Shown: piece by piece, positions 24,428-32,209 of the stretch
How positions within the stretch are numbered: the first letter of the stretch is position 1
How the letters are laid out: each line of letters starts with the position of its first letter
Assembly (NCBI GenBank): GCA_016786485.1
Contig: JAEUWD010000042.1
Span: 1-64,000, forward strand
Reading direction: 5' to 3'
Length of the DNA stretch: 64,000 nt
Origin: Bacteriovoracaceae bacterium
GTDB lineage: Bacteria > Bdellovibrionota > Bacteriovoracia > Bacteriovoracales > Bacteriovoracaceae
Notes under the pieces: model-generated
The model's database searches: none
What the model saw: only the letters and a program-made list of their open reading frames with translations
Told to the model about the DNA's origin: nothing
Made by a program: the position numbers and the translations under genes

Positions 24428-25236
24428 TGAGCTTGTCTAATACCAAAATGTTGAAAATGAATGAGCTCGATACCTTTGTCGAAAATCATTTAAATCTCCA
24501 AGTAAAGATTTCTTATCGTGAACATCATGATTTCCTTCTTCGTCATGGTTTGAATGAGTGTTCGCACGTGCTGGATATTGGTTGCGGTAATGGAACTTTC
24601 GTTGCGCGCCTGGCACAAGATTATTCTGAAATTCAATTTGTAGGAATTGATAAACGCAAACAATGTGTGGAGAGTTGTCAGAAGCTTGTTAGTGAAAATT
24701 TTCAGGCGCAACAAGTTGATATGTTTTCCCGTGATAGTCAGTTTGATTTTTCACAGTTCGATGGTTTTTTGATGAGATATTTTCTCCTGCATGTGGATAA
24801 TTCACAGAAAATACTCGAGCACTTGAAAAATAAATTGAAGCGACCCTCACGGTTTTGGATTATTGACTTGGATTGGTCGCAGTTTAAGTGCGAACCTCCA
24901 CACCCGACTTTTGATTTACTGACCAAGCTCGTGAAAGATTTTTGTTCGAAGATTTCCGTACATTCGATGGGTGGTCAAAATGTGCTGCCGCTGTTGCAGA
25001 AACTTGGCTATCAAAATATCGTGGTAGAACATATTCCATTTTCGACTCAAACAATTGCACGCGATGAACTCACGCTTTATCTTAAACAAGAAGTAATCTG
25101 TTATTCATACATGAGTGGTAAATCAGAAAATGATTCTGAAACAGCCGAGATAATACGATTCATTGATGAAGATGTACGTTCCGGAAAATTCCAGGTTTCT
25201 TATGGCATGGTTTTGCTTTTTGCTGAGCTTTCATAA
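24427..25236 (+). CDS. Class I SAM-dependent methyltransferase
   Basis: ATG 24427 shares its first base with the TGA stop of the pirin gene. Motif I is HVLDIGCGNGTFVARLAQDY (near residues 43-62), followed by FVGIDKRK, QVDMFS and a late WIIDLDW strand. The C-terminal third is helical and substrate-specific. Small-molecule methylation in the cytoplasm is likely; the substrate is unknown. Translational coupling suggests a shared regulation with the pirin. Confidence 0.8.
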   Translation: MSLSNTKMLKMNELDTFVENHLNLQVKISYREHHDFLLRHGLNECSHVLDIGCGNGTFVARLAQDYSEIQFVGIDKRKQCVESCQKLVSENFQAQQVDMFSRDSQFDFSQFDGFLMRYFLLHVDNSQKILEHLKNKLKRPSRFWIIDLDWSQFKCEPPHPTFDLLTKLVKDFCSKISVHSMGGQNVLPLLQKLGYQNIVVEHIPFSTQTIARDELTLYLKQEVICYSYMSGKSENDSETAEIIRFIDEDVRSGKFQVSYGMVLLFAELS

Positions 25237-25297
25237 ACGAAATAAACATTAAAAAAATCGATTAAAAGTTGAATGAGAGTCTATTAATAAGGCATAA

Positions 25298-25337
25298 ACT
25301 TATAAGTATTGACAAGTACTTCATTTTGAAGTAAAAA
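25298..25337 (+). promoter_or_regulatory. Promoter with two palindromes upstream of the XRE regulator
   Basis: TTGACA (25309-25314) and TAAAAA (25332-25337) are 17 bp apart. ACTTATAAGT (25298-25307) just upstream and ACTTCattttGAAGT (25318-25332) in the spacer are palindromes sharing ACTT/AAGT half-sites. The layout suits autorepression by the HTH protein encoded 37 bp downstream. Confidence 0.5.
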
Positions 25338-25373
25338 GAAGGGAGATGTAAGTGAATGCGAAGGTGAACAAAC

Positions 25374-25688
25374 ATGACTATTAAGAAAAAAAATTATTTT
25401 GAAGAACTTGAAAAAGAGTATGGCAAACTTTCGTTTGGAGATGTTCTAAAAGCTTTCAGAGCGTCTGAAGAAATTTCACAAACTGATTTCGCTAAAAAAT
25501 TAGGACTTTCTATTCAAAATGTATGCGACATTGAAAAGGGACGAAGAATTCCGTCACCTTCAAGAACAGCACGGATTGCAAAAAAGTTAGGTTTACCAGA
25601 AAAGGCCATGATTGAGTTTTCAATTCGCGATTCACTAAAATCAGAAGGACTTAATTATAACGTTAGGTTGGAGAAATCGATTAATTGA
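25374..25688 (+). CDS. XRE-family HTH regulator
   Basis: Residues 22-80 form a Cro/C1-type HTH: LKAFRASEEISQTDFAKKLG, then LSIQNVCDIEKGRRIPSPSRT with the recognition helix. The short N- and C-terminal extensions resemble antitoxins of the HigA kind, but I see no toxin gene beside it. It probably binds the paired palindromes in its own promoter. It is convergent with the SET-domain gene, 3 bp apart. Confidence 0.8.
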   Translation: MTIKKKNYFEELEKEYGKLSFGDVLKAFRASEEISQTDFAKKLGLSIQNVCDIEKGRRIPSPSRTARIAKKLGLPEKAMIEFSIRDSLKSEGLNYNVRLEKSIN

Positions 25689-25691
25689 TAA

Positions 25692-26279
25692 TTATTTAGG
25701 TTGTTGCTTCTTTAGTGAGACATATTTTTTTGCATCACCTTCCAAAAATTTATTTAATTGCGTTAGTGTCTTTTTCGGAATGAGATCCCAAAGTGGTTGA
25801 GAGACTGCGCGAGAACTTTGAAGAGCTTCTTTGATCTTCACATCCCAAGTATCAACTAATTTATCAAAGTTATCGCCGCTAATACTTTTTCGACAATTAG
25901 CTTTATCACAACTAAAAACCATGTAGTGACCAGTCGAAATCCCACCGTAGTCAGTGGTGATTTCCTCTCCTGGATGGATATCAGTCACTGCCACATCAAA
26001 CTCGTAGCCAGTCGAAAGTGTATTGGAGTAGCAGCAATGATTCATGTATTTTCCAAAATCCCAACATAAGATCAATTTGGAATCAGAAGAGTTATAGGCA
26101 TATTTTTCTAAAATGGTTTTATAAGGTTCTTTATGAAAGCGCTTATCTTTTGGGTCTATAACGAGATCGAGATTATCGTTAACGAACGTGATCGTACCTT
26201 TGGGAATAAATTCCTTGGCAAAAAGTCCGTAACCTTTTTCATCTGAAATCCATCGAATGATGGCCGACTTGATAAGCAT
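25692..26279 (-). CDS. SET-domain protein
   Basis: The 195-aa protein has the SET sequence order: GYGLFAKEFIPKGTITF near the N-terminus, YMNHCCYSNT (the NHxCxxN motif) near residue 82, and PGEEITTDYGG (the E..YDYG-type motif) near residue 108. A four-Cys post-SET-like segment is incomplete (CDKANCRKS). SET proteins methylate lysines with SAM. In bacteria they occur sporadically, often by transfer, and targets are usually unknown. Its ribosome site can pair with upstream sequence, see 26287-26324. Confidence 0.82.
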   Translation of the reverse strand: MLIKSAIIRWISDEKGYGLFAKEFIPKGTITFVNDNLDLVIDPKDKRFHKEPYKTILEKYAYNSSDSKLILCWDFGKYMNHCCYSNTLSTGYEFDVAVTDIHPGEEITTDYGGISTGHYMVFSCDKANCRKSISGDNFDKLVDTWDVKIKEALQSSRAVSQPLWDLIPKKTLTQLNKFLEGDAKKYVSLKKQQPK

Positions 26280-26286
26280 ATAACCT

Positions 26287-26324
26287 CTTACCTCAATAAG
26301 GTTAGATTAAACGCAGGAGGTAAG
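26287..26324 (-). promoter_or_regulatory. Inverted repeat overlapping the SET gene ribosome site
   Basis: In the mRNA sense CTTACCTC (26324-26317) pairs with GAGGTAAG (26294-26287), which contains the likely Shine-Dalgarno of the SET gene starting at 26279; the loop is 22 bases. The hairpin could limit translation or help terminate the chrA transcript. Confidence 0.4.
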
Positions 26325-26335
26325 GCAAGAGGGTT

Positions 26336-27520
26336 TTATAACAATAAACAGAAAGAAACGGCCACGGCACCCAAGACGACAATCCAAGAAGGTGCTTTCC
26401 AGCGCTCGAGTAGTAGAAAACCAATCAAGGCGAGTGCGAAATCCTTCCAAGAAAAAATGGCACTGATCCAAACGGGATTGTAAAGAGCGGCCAGTAGAAT
26501 ACCCACAACCGCGGCATTGAGTCCTAACATGGCTTGGCGAATTTTTGGAATACTTCTTAACTTTTCCCAGAAAGGCAAAGCCCCGACAATCAAAAGAAAG
26601 GAAGGCAAAAAAGCAGCGATTAAACAAATAAAAGCTCCCGTCCAACCATTCGGGGTTTGGGTAGAGATGGCGCCGAGATAGGCGCTAAAGGCAAAAAGAG
26701 GGCCTGGAATCGCGTTGGCCACGCCATATCCGGCCATGAATAAATCTTTTGAGACCCAACCATTCGGCACAACTTCTGCTTGGAGTAAAGGTAGGACAAC
26801 GTGACCACCGCCGAACACGAGTGAACCAGCCCGATAAAAACTATCAAAGAATTTAATGCTTGGTATTTGTGTGATTGATGCTAAAAAAGGCAAAAGAAAT
26901 AATAAAGTAAAAAACAAAAATAAAAAGATAAGACCTGTACGGTGAGAGTTTCTGTGTATGGGTTCATGGGGAAGCGAATCTGGTGCTTTTAAAAAAAAGG
27001 CACCAAAAATTCCAGCGAAGATAAGAACTAAAATTTGAGCGAACGCTGAGTTTGTAAAAAGAATGATAAGACATGCGATGATGGCAATTATCGCTTGTAC
27101 TTTGCCTTTGCAAAGTTTTTTCCACATGCCAAATACAGCTTGTGCCACGACCGAGACCGCAATAACTTTAAGCGCGTGCAGCCAATGCTGATGTTCTGAA
27201 ATATTAAGTTGAGTCACACCTAATGCGAAGAGAATAAGAATAATCGCTGATGGAAGCGTAAAACCTAGCCATGCTATTAATGCACCAAGAATCCCACCTC
27301 GGGATAGACCAACGGCCATTCCCACCTGGCTACTGGCAGGACCTGGAAGAAATTGGCATAACGCTACGAGATCAGCATACGCACTTTCACTAAGCCATTT
27401 TTTTCTTTGGACATATTCAACATGAAAATAACTTAAATGTGCAATAGGCCCACCGAAAGAAGTGAGTCCTAATCGTAATGAAGTAAGAAATAACTCAAGA
27501 TATTTCATCAAATAGTCCAT
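26336..27520 (-). CDS. chrA: ChrA-type chromate transporter
   Basis: The 394-aa protein consists of two homologous halves of about 190 residues, each a CHR domain. The first has FGGPIAHLSYFHVEYVQRKK and CQFLPGPASSQVGMAVG, the second FGGGHVVLPLLQAE and ANAIPGPLFAFSAYLG. It has about ten to twelve membrane segments. The family exports chromate by proton symport, but many members respond to sulfate or have unknown cargo; the adjacent YeeE/YedE genes make sulfur oxyanions plausible. The start abuts the preceding stop. Confidence 0.9.
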   Translation of the reverse strand: MDYLMKYLELFLTSLRLGLTSFGGPIAHLSYFHVEYVQRKKWLSESAYADLVALCQFLPGPASSQVGMAVGLSRGGILGALIAWLGFTLPSAIILILFALGVTQLNISEHQHWLHALKVIAVSVVAQAVFGMWKKLCKGKVQAIIAIIACLIILFTNSAFAQILVLIFAGIFGAFFLKAPDSLPHEPIHRNSHRTGLIFLFLFFTLLFLLPFLASITQIPSIKFFDSFYRAGSLVFGGGHVVLPLLQAEVVPNGWVSKDLFMAGYGVANAIPGPLFAFSAYLGAISTQTPNGWTGAFICLIAAFLPSFLLIVGALPFWEKLRSIPKIRQAMLGLNAAVVGILLAALYNPVWISAIFSWKDFALALIGFLLLERWKAPSWIVVLGAVAVSFCLLL

Positions 27521-27955
27521 TTAAAATTTGAGATATATTTCAGTCTTTTTAAACAATATCATTCCCACAATCATCGAACCAACAAAAATGATTGTACGTA
27601 AATCACCTGTTGCGAGTGTCGTTAATCCTGGACCAGGACAGAAGCCACCGAGTCCCCAGCCGAGTCCAAAAAGTGCAGAACCAAGAATTAAACGTGATGT
27701 GATATCTTTGCGATCGGGTACATGCCATTGCACATCAAATAAAGGAGATGAACGTTTGCGCACAAGTGGGTAGGCCACCATGTGGACACAAATGGCACCA
27801 ACCATGACAAACAAGAGTGATGGATCCCAATCACTGAAATTTAAAAAGCCGATAACCTTTTGTGGCTGAGTCATACCAGAGATCGCGAGGCCAATTGCAA
27901 AAATAAATCCTGCAAAAAATGAAACACTATTTATTTTTATTATTTTTGAATTCAT
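27521..27955 (-). CDS. YeeE/YedE-type (DUF6691) sulfur transport subunit
   Basis: ATG 27955 overlaps the upstream partner as ATGA. The 144-aa product has four membrane segments with FIFAIGLAISGMTQPQKVIG near the start and LGWGLGGFCPGPGLTTLATG, whose Cys lies in the transport path of this family. Such half-size pairs (PmpA/PmpB-like) are thought to import thiosulfate or related sulfur compounds. Confidence 0.85.
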   Translation of the reverse strand: MNSKIIKINSVSFFAGFIFAIGLAISGMTQPQKVIGFLNFSDWDPSLLFVMVGAICVHMVAYPLVRKRSSPLFDVQWHVPDRKDITSRLILGSALFGLGWGLGGFCPGPGLTTLATGDLRTIIFVGSMIVGMILFKKTEIYLKF

Positions 27956-28362
27956 GAGAGCACCTGCACGATGAGAAAGCCAAAAAACATGAAAGTTAAT
28001 GTTGCAATGATTGAACGAACCGAAAGACGACTGATTCCACAGACACCATGTCCGCTCGTACATCCACTACCCATAACCGTACCGTATCCGACCAATAGAC
28101 CTGCGATTGCGATTTGAGTCAGATTTCGGTCTGATAAATTTACTAGCAAGTCTGGAAAAATGAGTTGAATGAAAACACCACCACAGATCAAGCCTGCGAG
28201 AAATATCCATCGCCATAATCCTTCTTGAGTTGGTTTCGCGAGCGATGCGGCCACAATTCCACTAATACCTGTGACTCGTCCGTTGAAGAATAACATCATG
28301 GTAACCGCCACACCGATCATGGCGCCACCAATTAAGGGAGATAAGTACTGTTCAAGATTCAT
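27952..28362 (-). CDS. YeeE/YedE-type sulfur transport subunit
   Basis: The 136-aa half-transporter has four membrane segments and the family signature GYGTVMGSGCTSGHGVCGIS, with two cysteines expected to handle the sulfur substrate. It is translationally coupled to the second half-subunit downstream, so the two likely form one heteromeric channel in the inner membrane. The upstream gene ends only 1 bp before its start. Confidence 0.88.
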   Translation of the reverse strand: MNLEQYLSPLIGGAMIGVAVTMMLFFNGRVTGISGIVAASLAKPTQEGLWRWIFLAGLICGGVFIQLIFPDLLVNLSDRNLTQIAIAGLLVGYGTVMGSGCTSGHGVCGISRLSVRSIIATLTFMFFGFLIVQVLS

Positions 28363-28363
28363 T

Positions 28364-29200
28364 TTATTCCTTTTGAGGTAGTGAAAAACGCTGGCTTAAT
28401 TCTTGTAAATTTAGTTCTTGTAAAAGTTTGTTGACACGTTCGATAGTGCGTTTTCTCGGGCCCTCGATATGTGTCGCGATGATAAGTTCATTTTTCATGG
28501 AATGTTCAAAGCCGACCAATTCAGTAATTGTCACTTGATAACCATGGGCCTCAAGTCGAAGACCGCGTAATACATTCGTGATATGACTTCCAAATTCGCG
28601 CGTATGAATCGGATGTCGCCAAATTTCAGTCATTGGATTGGCCAATTGTTTTGATTTATTTTGACGTAAAACTTGTGCCACCTCGGCTTGGCAACAAGGA
28701 ACTAAAACGATGTGTTTCGCTTGTTTTTTTAAGGCAAAATCAATCGCATCGTCAGTCGCCGTATCGCAAGCATGTAAAGCTGTCACCATATCTATTTTTT
28801 CAGGTAAAAGTTGAGAGTGAATGGAATCGGATACAGATAAAGAATGAAAAGACATTTTTGGAAAATTTAATTTTTGTTGTAGTTCAATGGATTTTTTGAC
28901 TAATTCTTGCCGTGTTTCGATGCCATAAATATGACCTCTTTCACCAAGTGTTTTAAAAAATAAATCATAAATAATAAAACCCAAATAAGATTTTCCTGCA
29001 CCATGGTCAATAACAGTTAATTCAGCATCTGATTTAGCCAAGTCTTTAAGTAATGGCTCAATGAAATTATAAAGATGATAAACTTGTTTTAGTTTACGAC
29101 GACTATCCTGATTAATCTTTCCATCTCGCGTGAGGATATGCAGCTCTTTCAGCAGCTCAATTGATTGGCCATCACGCATTTCTTCTAATGGTTTTTTCAT
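28364..29200 (-). CDS. Methyltransf_32 (METTL25/RRNAD1-like) methyltransferase
   Basis: The 278-aa protein carries TVIDHGAGKSYLGFIIYDLF (SAM motif I with the family's DxGAGKS form), the acidic IYGIETR strand, VTALHACDTATDDAIDFAL and VLVPCCQAEV. These ALHACDTATD and PCCQ-E motifs are hallmarks of Methyltransf_32. Substrates in bacteria are not established; RNA or protein are both considered. The start overlaps the stop of the secreted Cys-protein gene as ATGA. Confidence 0.82.
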   Translation of the reverse strand: MKKPLEEMRDGQSIELLKELHILTRDGKINQDSRRKLKQVYHLYNFIEPLLKDLAKSDAELTVIDHGAGKSYLGFIIYDLFFKTLGERGHIYGIETRQELVKKSIELQQKLNFPKMSFHSLSVSDSIHSQLLPEKIDMVTALHACDTATDDAIDFALKKQAKHIVLVPCCQAEVAQVLRQNKSKQLANPMTEIWRHPIHTREFGSHITNVLRGLRLEAHGYQVTITELVGFEHSMKNELIIATHIEGPRKRTIERVNKLLQELNLQELSQRFSLPQKE

Positions 29201-29916
29201 AATTTAGGAATGACCATCGGATTTGGTCTATTGAAATAATAATCACAGCTAAGACTTCGACTAAACTTGAGTCGACTTACTGGCAGAATATTTAGTTTCG
29301 TCGCGATTTTATTCATAAGACTTTTTTGTTCGAAGATGTGTTCGAAAACAAAACCCATATGAAATTCAAAATCTGAAAGTTTTAATTTCTCTTTTGATGC
29401 CTTGAGAATGTCGTAAGCATTAAGACCCACGACTTCATACTTTTTCGTCATCGCAATACTTTCGGCTTTATTTTCCCAAAACATATCTCCCACATCATGT
29501 CTGAGTGTGAACATATCTGTCAGATAGTCTTTAAGTGGAACAACGGTAGGCTCTTTTTTGTAGCTATAGTCATAGACCATGCCGTTATGAACAACAAATG
29601 CGTGGTAGTGCCATCCACCCGAGCCATTAGTTATATAAGTCGGATCGAGAGGGGAAGGGACTGAGCCACCCCAACGATTTTGATAATATTTAACCAGTCC
29701 AAAATAATCAAAACCTTTATTGGTTATTTGCCAAAGCTGAGTGTTTGAAAGGTCGATTTTGCTTTCATCTAGCCATTTAATGAATAATTGAGAATTATTG
29801 CCACAATATGAAGATTGAATATCTGGGTTTTCCCAGTTTTTTTTGAAAATTTCAAACTCGCGTTCTTGAGCAAAAAGAGTACTAAAACTAACAAAAAATA
29901 AAATGAGTAATTTCAT
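29197..29916 (-). CDS. Secreted protein with predicted Cys-His-Asp catalytic triad
   Basis: A signal peptide (MKLLILFFVSFSTLFAQ) precedes a 222-residue domain. SYCGNN (C38), GGWHYHAFVV (H105) and MVYDYSY (D116) occur in the order and spacing of transglutaminase/papain-like enzymes, and W-x-YH...VYD recalls the N-terminal glutamine amidase NTAQ1. A periplasmic or secreted amidase, transamidase or peptidase is my inference. No other family motif is visible. It is translationally coupled to the methyltransferase gene. A hairpin abuts the start codon and no Shine-Dalgarno is seen. Confidence 0.65.
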   Translation of the reverse strand: MKLLILFFVSFSTLFAQEREFEIFKKNWENPDIQSSYCGNNSQLFIKWLDESKIDLSNTQLWQITNKGFDYFGLVKYYQNRWGGSVPSPLDPTYITNGSGGWHYHAFVVHNGMVYDYSYKKEPTVVPLKDYLTDMFTLRHDVGDMFWENKAESIAMTKKYEVVGLNAYDILKASKEKLKLSDFEFHMGFVFEHIFEQKSLMNKIATKLNILPVSRLKFSRSLSCDYYFNRPNPMVIPKL

Positions 29917-29936
29917 AATCTAGCAATAGCTAGATT
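29917..29936 (-). promoter_or_regulatory. Hairpin abutting a start codon
   Basis: In mRNA sense AATCTAGC-TATT-GCTAGATT directly precedes ATG 29916. The 8-bp stem occupies the place of a ribosome binding site. It may be an operator dyad at DNA level or a translation-controlling hairpin. Confidence 0.5.
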
Positions 29937-30010
29937 CGCTACATCTTGTCAAACACTAAGGCTAGTTTGCTAAGGCCTAAAGGCATAAAAAATTCTTCAT
30001 TTGTTATTCC

Positions 30011-30030
30011 TATTTTAATCAATTAAAATA
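30011..30030 (+). promoter_or_regulatory. 20-bp palindrome upstream of the DUF2892 gene
   Basis: TATTTTAAT and ATTAAAATA flank two bases, about 45 bp before the DUF2892 start, and are followed by AT-rich promoter-like sequence. An operator is possible, although the base composition makes chance palindromes common. Confidence 0.3.
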
Positions 30031-30073
30031 AGTCCTATCTATAATTTATAGCTTAGGTCTCAGGGGGGAGAAA

Positions 30074-30271
30074 ATGAAAAAAAATGTTCATCCAATTGAA
30101 AGAGTTGTAAGAGTGGTTTTCGGATTAGGTCTTATTTCAATGGCCTTCATTGGTCCAGAAAATAAGTGGTTTTTGGTGGGAATTGTACCTGTGCTGACTG
30201 GCGCTCTTGGTTGGTGCCCTCCGTACCAACTGCTTGGTATTTCAACTTGTAAGTTAGACAAAAAAGTTTAA
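30074..30271 (+). CDS. DUF2892 small membrane protein
   Basis: The 65-aa protein begins MKKNVHPIERVVRVVFGLGL and ends with GALGWCPPYQLLGISTC, the standard DUF2892 (YgaP C-terminal-like) pattern with two membrane helices. A GGGGGGAG ribosome site precedes the ATG. In YgaP this domain is fused to a rhodanese, so a link to sulfur or cyanide metabolism is conceivable. The potassium channel gene follows after 16 bp. Confidence 0.85.
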   Translation: MKKNVHPIERVVRVVFGLGLISMAFIGPENKWFLVGIVPVLTGALGWCPPYQLLGISTCKLDKKV

Positions 30272-30287
30272 TCGGCCAGCATAAGGC

Positions 30288-30647
30288 ATGACAATTTTAA
30301 CAAGTCTCAAAATTTTTTTTCGAGAAATTAAAACGGTTATTTCAACTCCGACCTTTATTATCCTTACGATTCTAGGTAATGCACTGATTGGTACCGTGGG
30401 CTTCATTTTTTTTTGGCTCGAGCAGGGAATTAACCCGAATCTTCATAGTTTAATCGATGCAATATGGTGGGCATTTGCTACGGCAACGACCACCGGTTAT
30501 GGTGATATCGTCCCAATTTCCACCGCGGGCAAGATCGTTGGTATTTTTCTTATGTTGGTCGGTACAGCGCTTTTTGCGATGTTTACGGGACTATTCGCTG
30601 AAGCCATTCTCACTAATGAGCACCTTGGTCAAAACAAAAAAGATTGA
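30288..30647 (+). CDS. Two-helix potassium channel pore protein
   Basis: A 119-aa protein with two membrane helices around a pore loop, WWAFATATTTGYGDIVPIS, containing the TTTGYGD selectivity filter. It forms K+-selective tetramers like KcsA. No RCK, cyclic-nucleotide or voltage-sensing domain is present, and the C-terminal tail is short. It is probably co-transcribed with the DUF2892 gene. Confidence 0.9.
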   Translation: MTILTSLKIFFREIKTVISTPTFIILTILGNALIGTVGFIFFWLEQGINPNLHSLIDAIWWAFATATTTGYGDIVPISTAGKIVGIFLMLVGTALFAMFTGLFAEAILTNEHLGQNKKD

Positions 30648-30655
30648 ACAAGATG

Positions 30656-31447
30656 CTAAGCAAGTGCTGTTTTTGAATCAGATTTTTTGCTAAATTGTTT
30701 TATTTTAAGTTTGTGGTAATCGATAAATGAAACAAATGTCATGAGCATCGAAATGACCATGACAATTAAAAAACATTTAAATCCGATGATTGGGAAAATA
30801 ATCGCACAAGCAGTAGCTCCCAATGAAAAGAATGCAAAAGTTAATATGCGCGTAATATTCACAATTCGTTCTTCACTGAAGCGATTGCCTGGTCTTTCAG
30901 GCTTAAATGTTCGGATTAAGTGCAGTCCGATATCAGTAGATAATCCGGTTAAGTGAGTGACTCTAATTTTCCCGTAGGTCGACCATGTTACGAGAGAGTT
31001 TTTAAGTCCACAAATAAAGCACATCAAGCCAATAATACCGAACTCGATGATATTATAGTTTTCATCTGCATCAAATCGACTCCCGCTATCAACTAAGCCG
31101 CTTTCTCCGATCAAGATAAGTAACCCGATCAAGATTGTGATTAAAGCTTGAACCATGTGATATTGTGGCGTTTCACCTTCGGGTAACTTTTTATCAAGCA
31201 TGTAAGAAGTTATGACTCCACCACCAATAAAAGCAATCGGGATGATGAGAAGCTCTAGACCAAAAAAATATTTTTCGTGGCCTAAAGCAATTCCAACTTG
31301 GGTTCCAAAGCCAGTAACATGTGAAACAAATTTACCTGTCGCCAAAAAACCCGCAGAATTTATAAACCCTGCCTTGAAGGCCGAAGTTAACCATAACCAG
31401 TTGTTCTGCGGTGAAAAGATCTCTTTTGTGTTTGTAATATGAATCAC
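30656..31447 (-). CDS. DUF1275 (YoaK-type) membrane protein
   Basis: The 263-aa protein has six or seven hydrophobic segments and the family start FKAGFINSAGFLATGKFVSHVTG, followed later by CGLKNSLVTWSTYGKIRVTHLTG. These two motifs define DUF1275. The transport activity is not known. It lies 21 bp downstream of the carbonic anhydrase gene on the same strand, so they may be one operon. Confidence 0.85.
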   Translation of the reverse strand: MIHITNTKEIFSPQNNWLWLTSAFKAGFINSAGFLATGKFVSHVTGFGTQVGIALGHEKYFFGLELLIIPIAFIGGGVITSYMLDKKLPEGETPQYHMVQALITILIGLLILIGESGLVDSGSRFDADENYNIIEFGIIGLMCFICGLKNSLVTWSTYGKIRVTHLTGLSTDIGLHLIRTFKPERPGNRFSEERIVNITRILTFAFFSLGATACAIIFPIIGFKCFLIVMVISMLMTFVSFIDYHKLKIKQFSKKSDSKTALA

Positions 31448-31468
31448 ATGTACCTCGCTTAATTAATT

Positions 31469-32080
31469 TTATAAGAATTGAACTTTTCCGTTGGCAATAT
31501 CGTAAACGCCACCAACGATATTGATCTTTTTACTATGTACCAGGTCAGCCAAGATATGCGAGCTACTGATCAGATCTTGGATTCCTTTTTTTACATTGTC
31601 GACAGTTACCTGTTGTACCAAGTCGTTTGGTGTTACATGTTTTAACATTTTCACATCAGGTATGGCGCGTTGTATTTTTTTTGTGACAAAGTGTAAGTGA
31701 CCTAGATCGACATTATCAATCGCTCCCTTAACCGCTCCACAAGAAGTGTGACCTAAAACCACAACCGTTTTTGCACCAACCACTTTACATCCAAATTCAG
31801 TACTACCAATAATTTCTTCATTAATAATATTCCCTGCAATACGTATGCTAAAAATATCTCCTAAACCTTGGTCAAAGATGAGTTCCGGCGTGGTACGCGA
31901 ATCCATACAGCTAATGACAACGGCGAAAGGATGTTGGCCATCAGATGTTTCGTTAACTTGCTGAAGCAGATTACGGTTAATTTTAAGATTATTAACGAAT
32001 CTTTCATTTCCCTTTTTTAAGAGTTCAATAGCACTGTCTGGTGTAATTTGCTCTTGAAGTTCCTTTGTGAGTGTTCTCAT
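31469..32080 (-). CDS. Beta-class carbonic anhydrase
   Basis: The 203-aa enzyme shows ISCMDSRTTPELIFDQGLGD (first zinc Cys plus the Asp-Arg pair), IRIAGNI and LGHTSCGAVKGA (zinc His and Cys). It interconverts CO2 and bicarbonate. No signal peptide is present, so it is cytoplasmic. A LysR-type gene is divergent across a 129-bp gap containing a LysR-like dyad. Confidence 0.93.
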   Translation of the reverse strand: MRTLTKELQEQITPDSAIELLKKGNERFVNNLKINRNLLQQVNETSDGQHPFAVVISCMDSRTTPELIFDQGLGDIFSIRIAGNIINEEIIGSTEFGCKVVGAKTVVVLGHTSCGAVKGAIDNVDLGHLHFVTKKIQRAIPDVKMLKHVTPNDLVQQVTVDNVKKGIQDLISSSHILADLVHSKKINIVGGVYDIANGKVQFL

Positions 32081-32098
32081 TTTTGCCTCATTTTTATA

Positions 32099-32120
32099 TC
32101 AGCATTATTGCCAATGCTGA
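32099..32120. promoter_or_regulatory. LysR-type operator between carbonic anhydrase and its divergent regulator
   Basis: TCAGCATT (32099-32106) and AATGCTGA (32113-32120) are perfect 8-bp arms with a 6-bp spacer, close to the T-N11-A dyad form bound by LysR proteins. The site lies 19 bp from the carbonic anhydrase start and 90 bp from the lysR start. Confidence 0.6.
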
Positions 32121-32209
32121 ATTTTCGTTCATTTTCTTATTTCACGCAAATGCATAATAATTAGCATATCTATCACTTTTTATGATATATAACTTTTGGA
32201 AGGATATTT

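Noticed and set aside
26307-26645. Minus-strand frame of 112 codons overlapping the 3' end of chrA
   Set aside because: It lies in another frame within an intact ChrA coding sequence and has no start signal.
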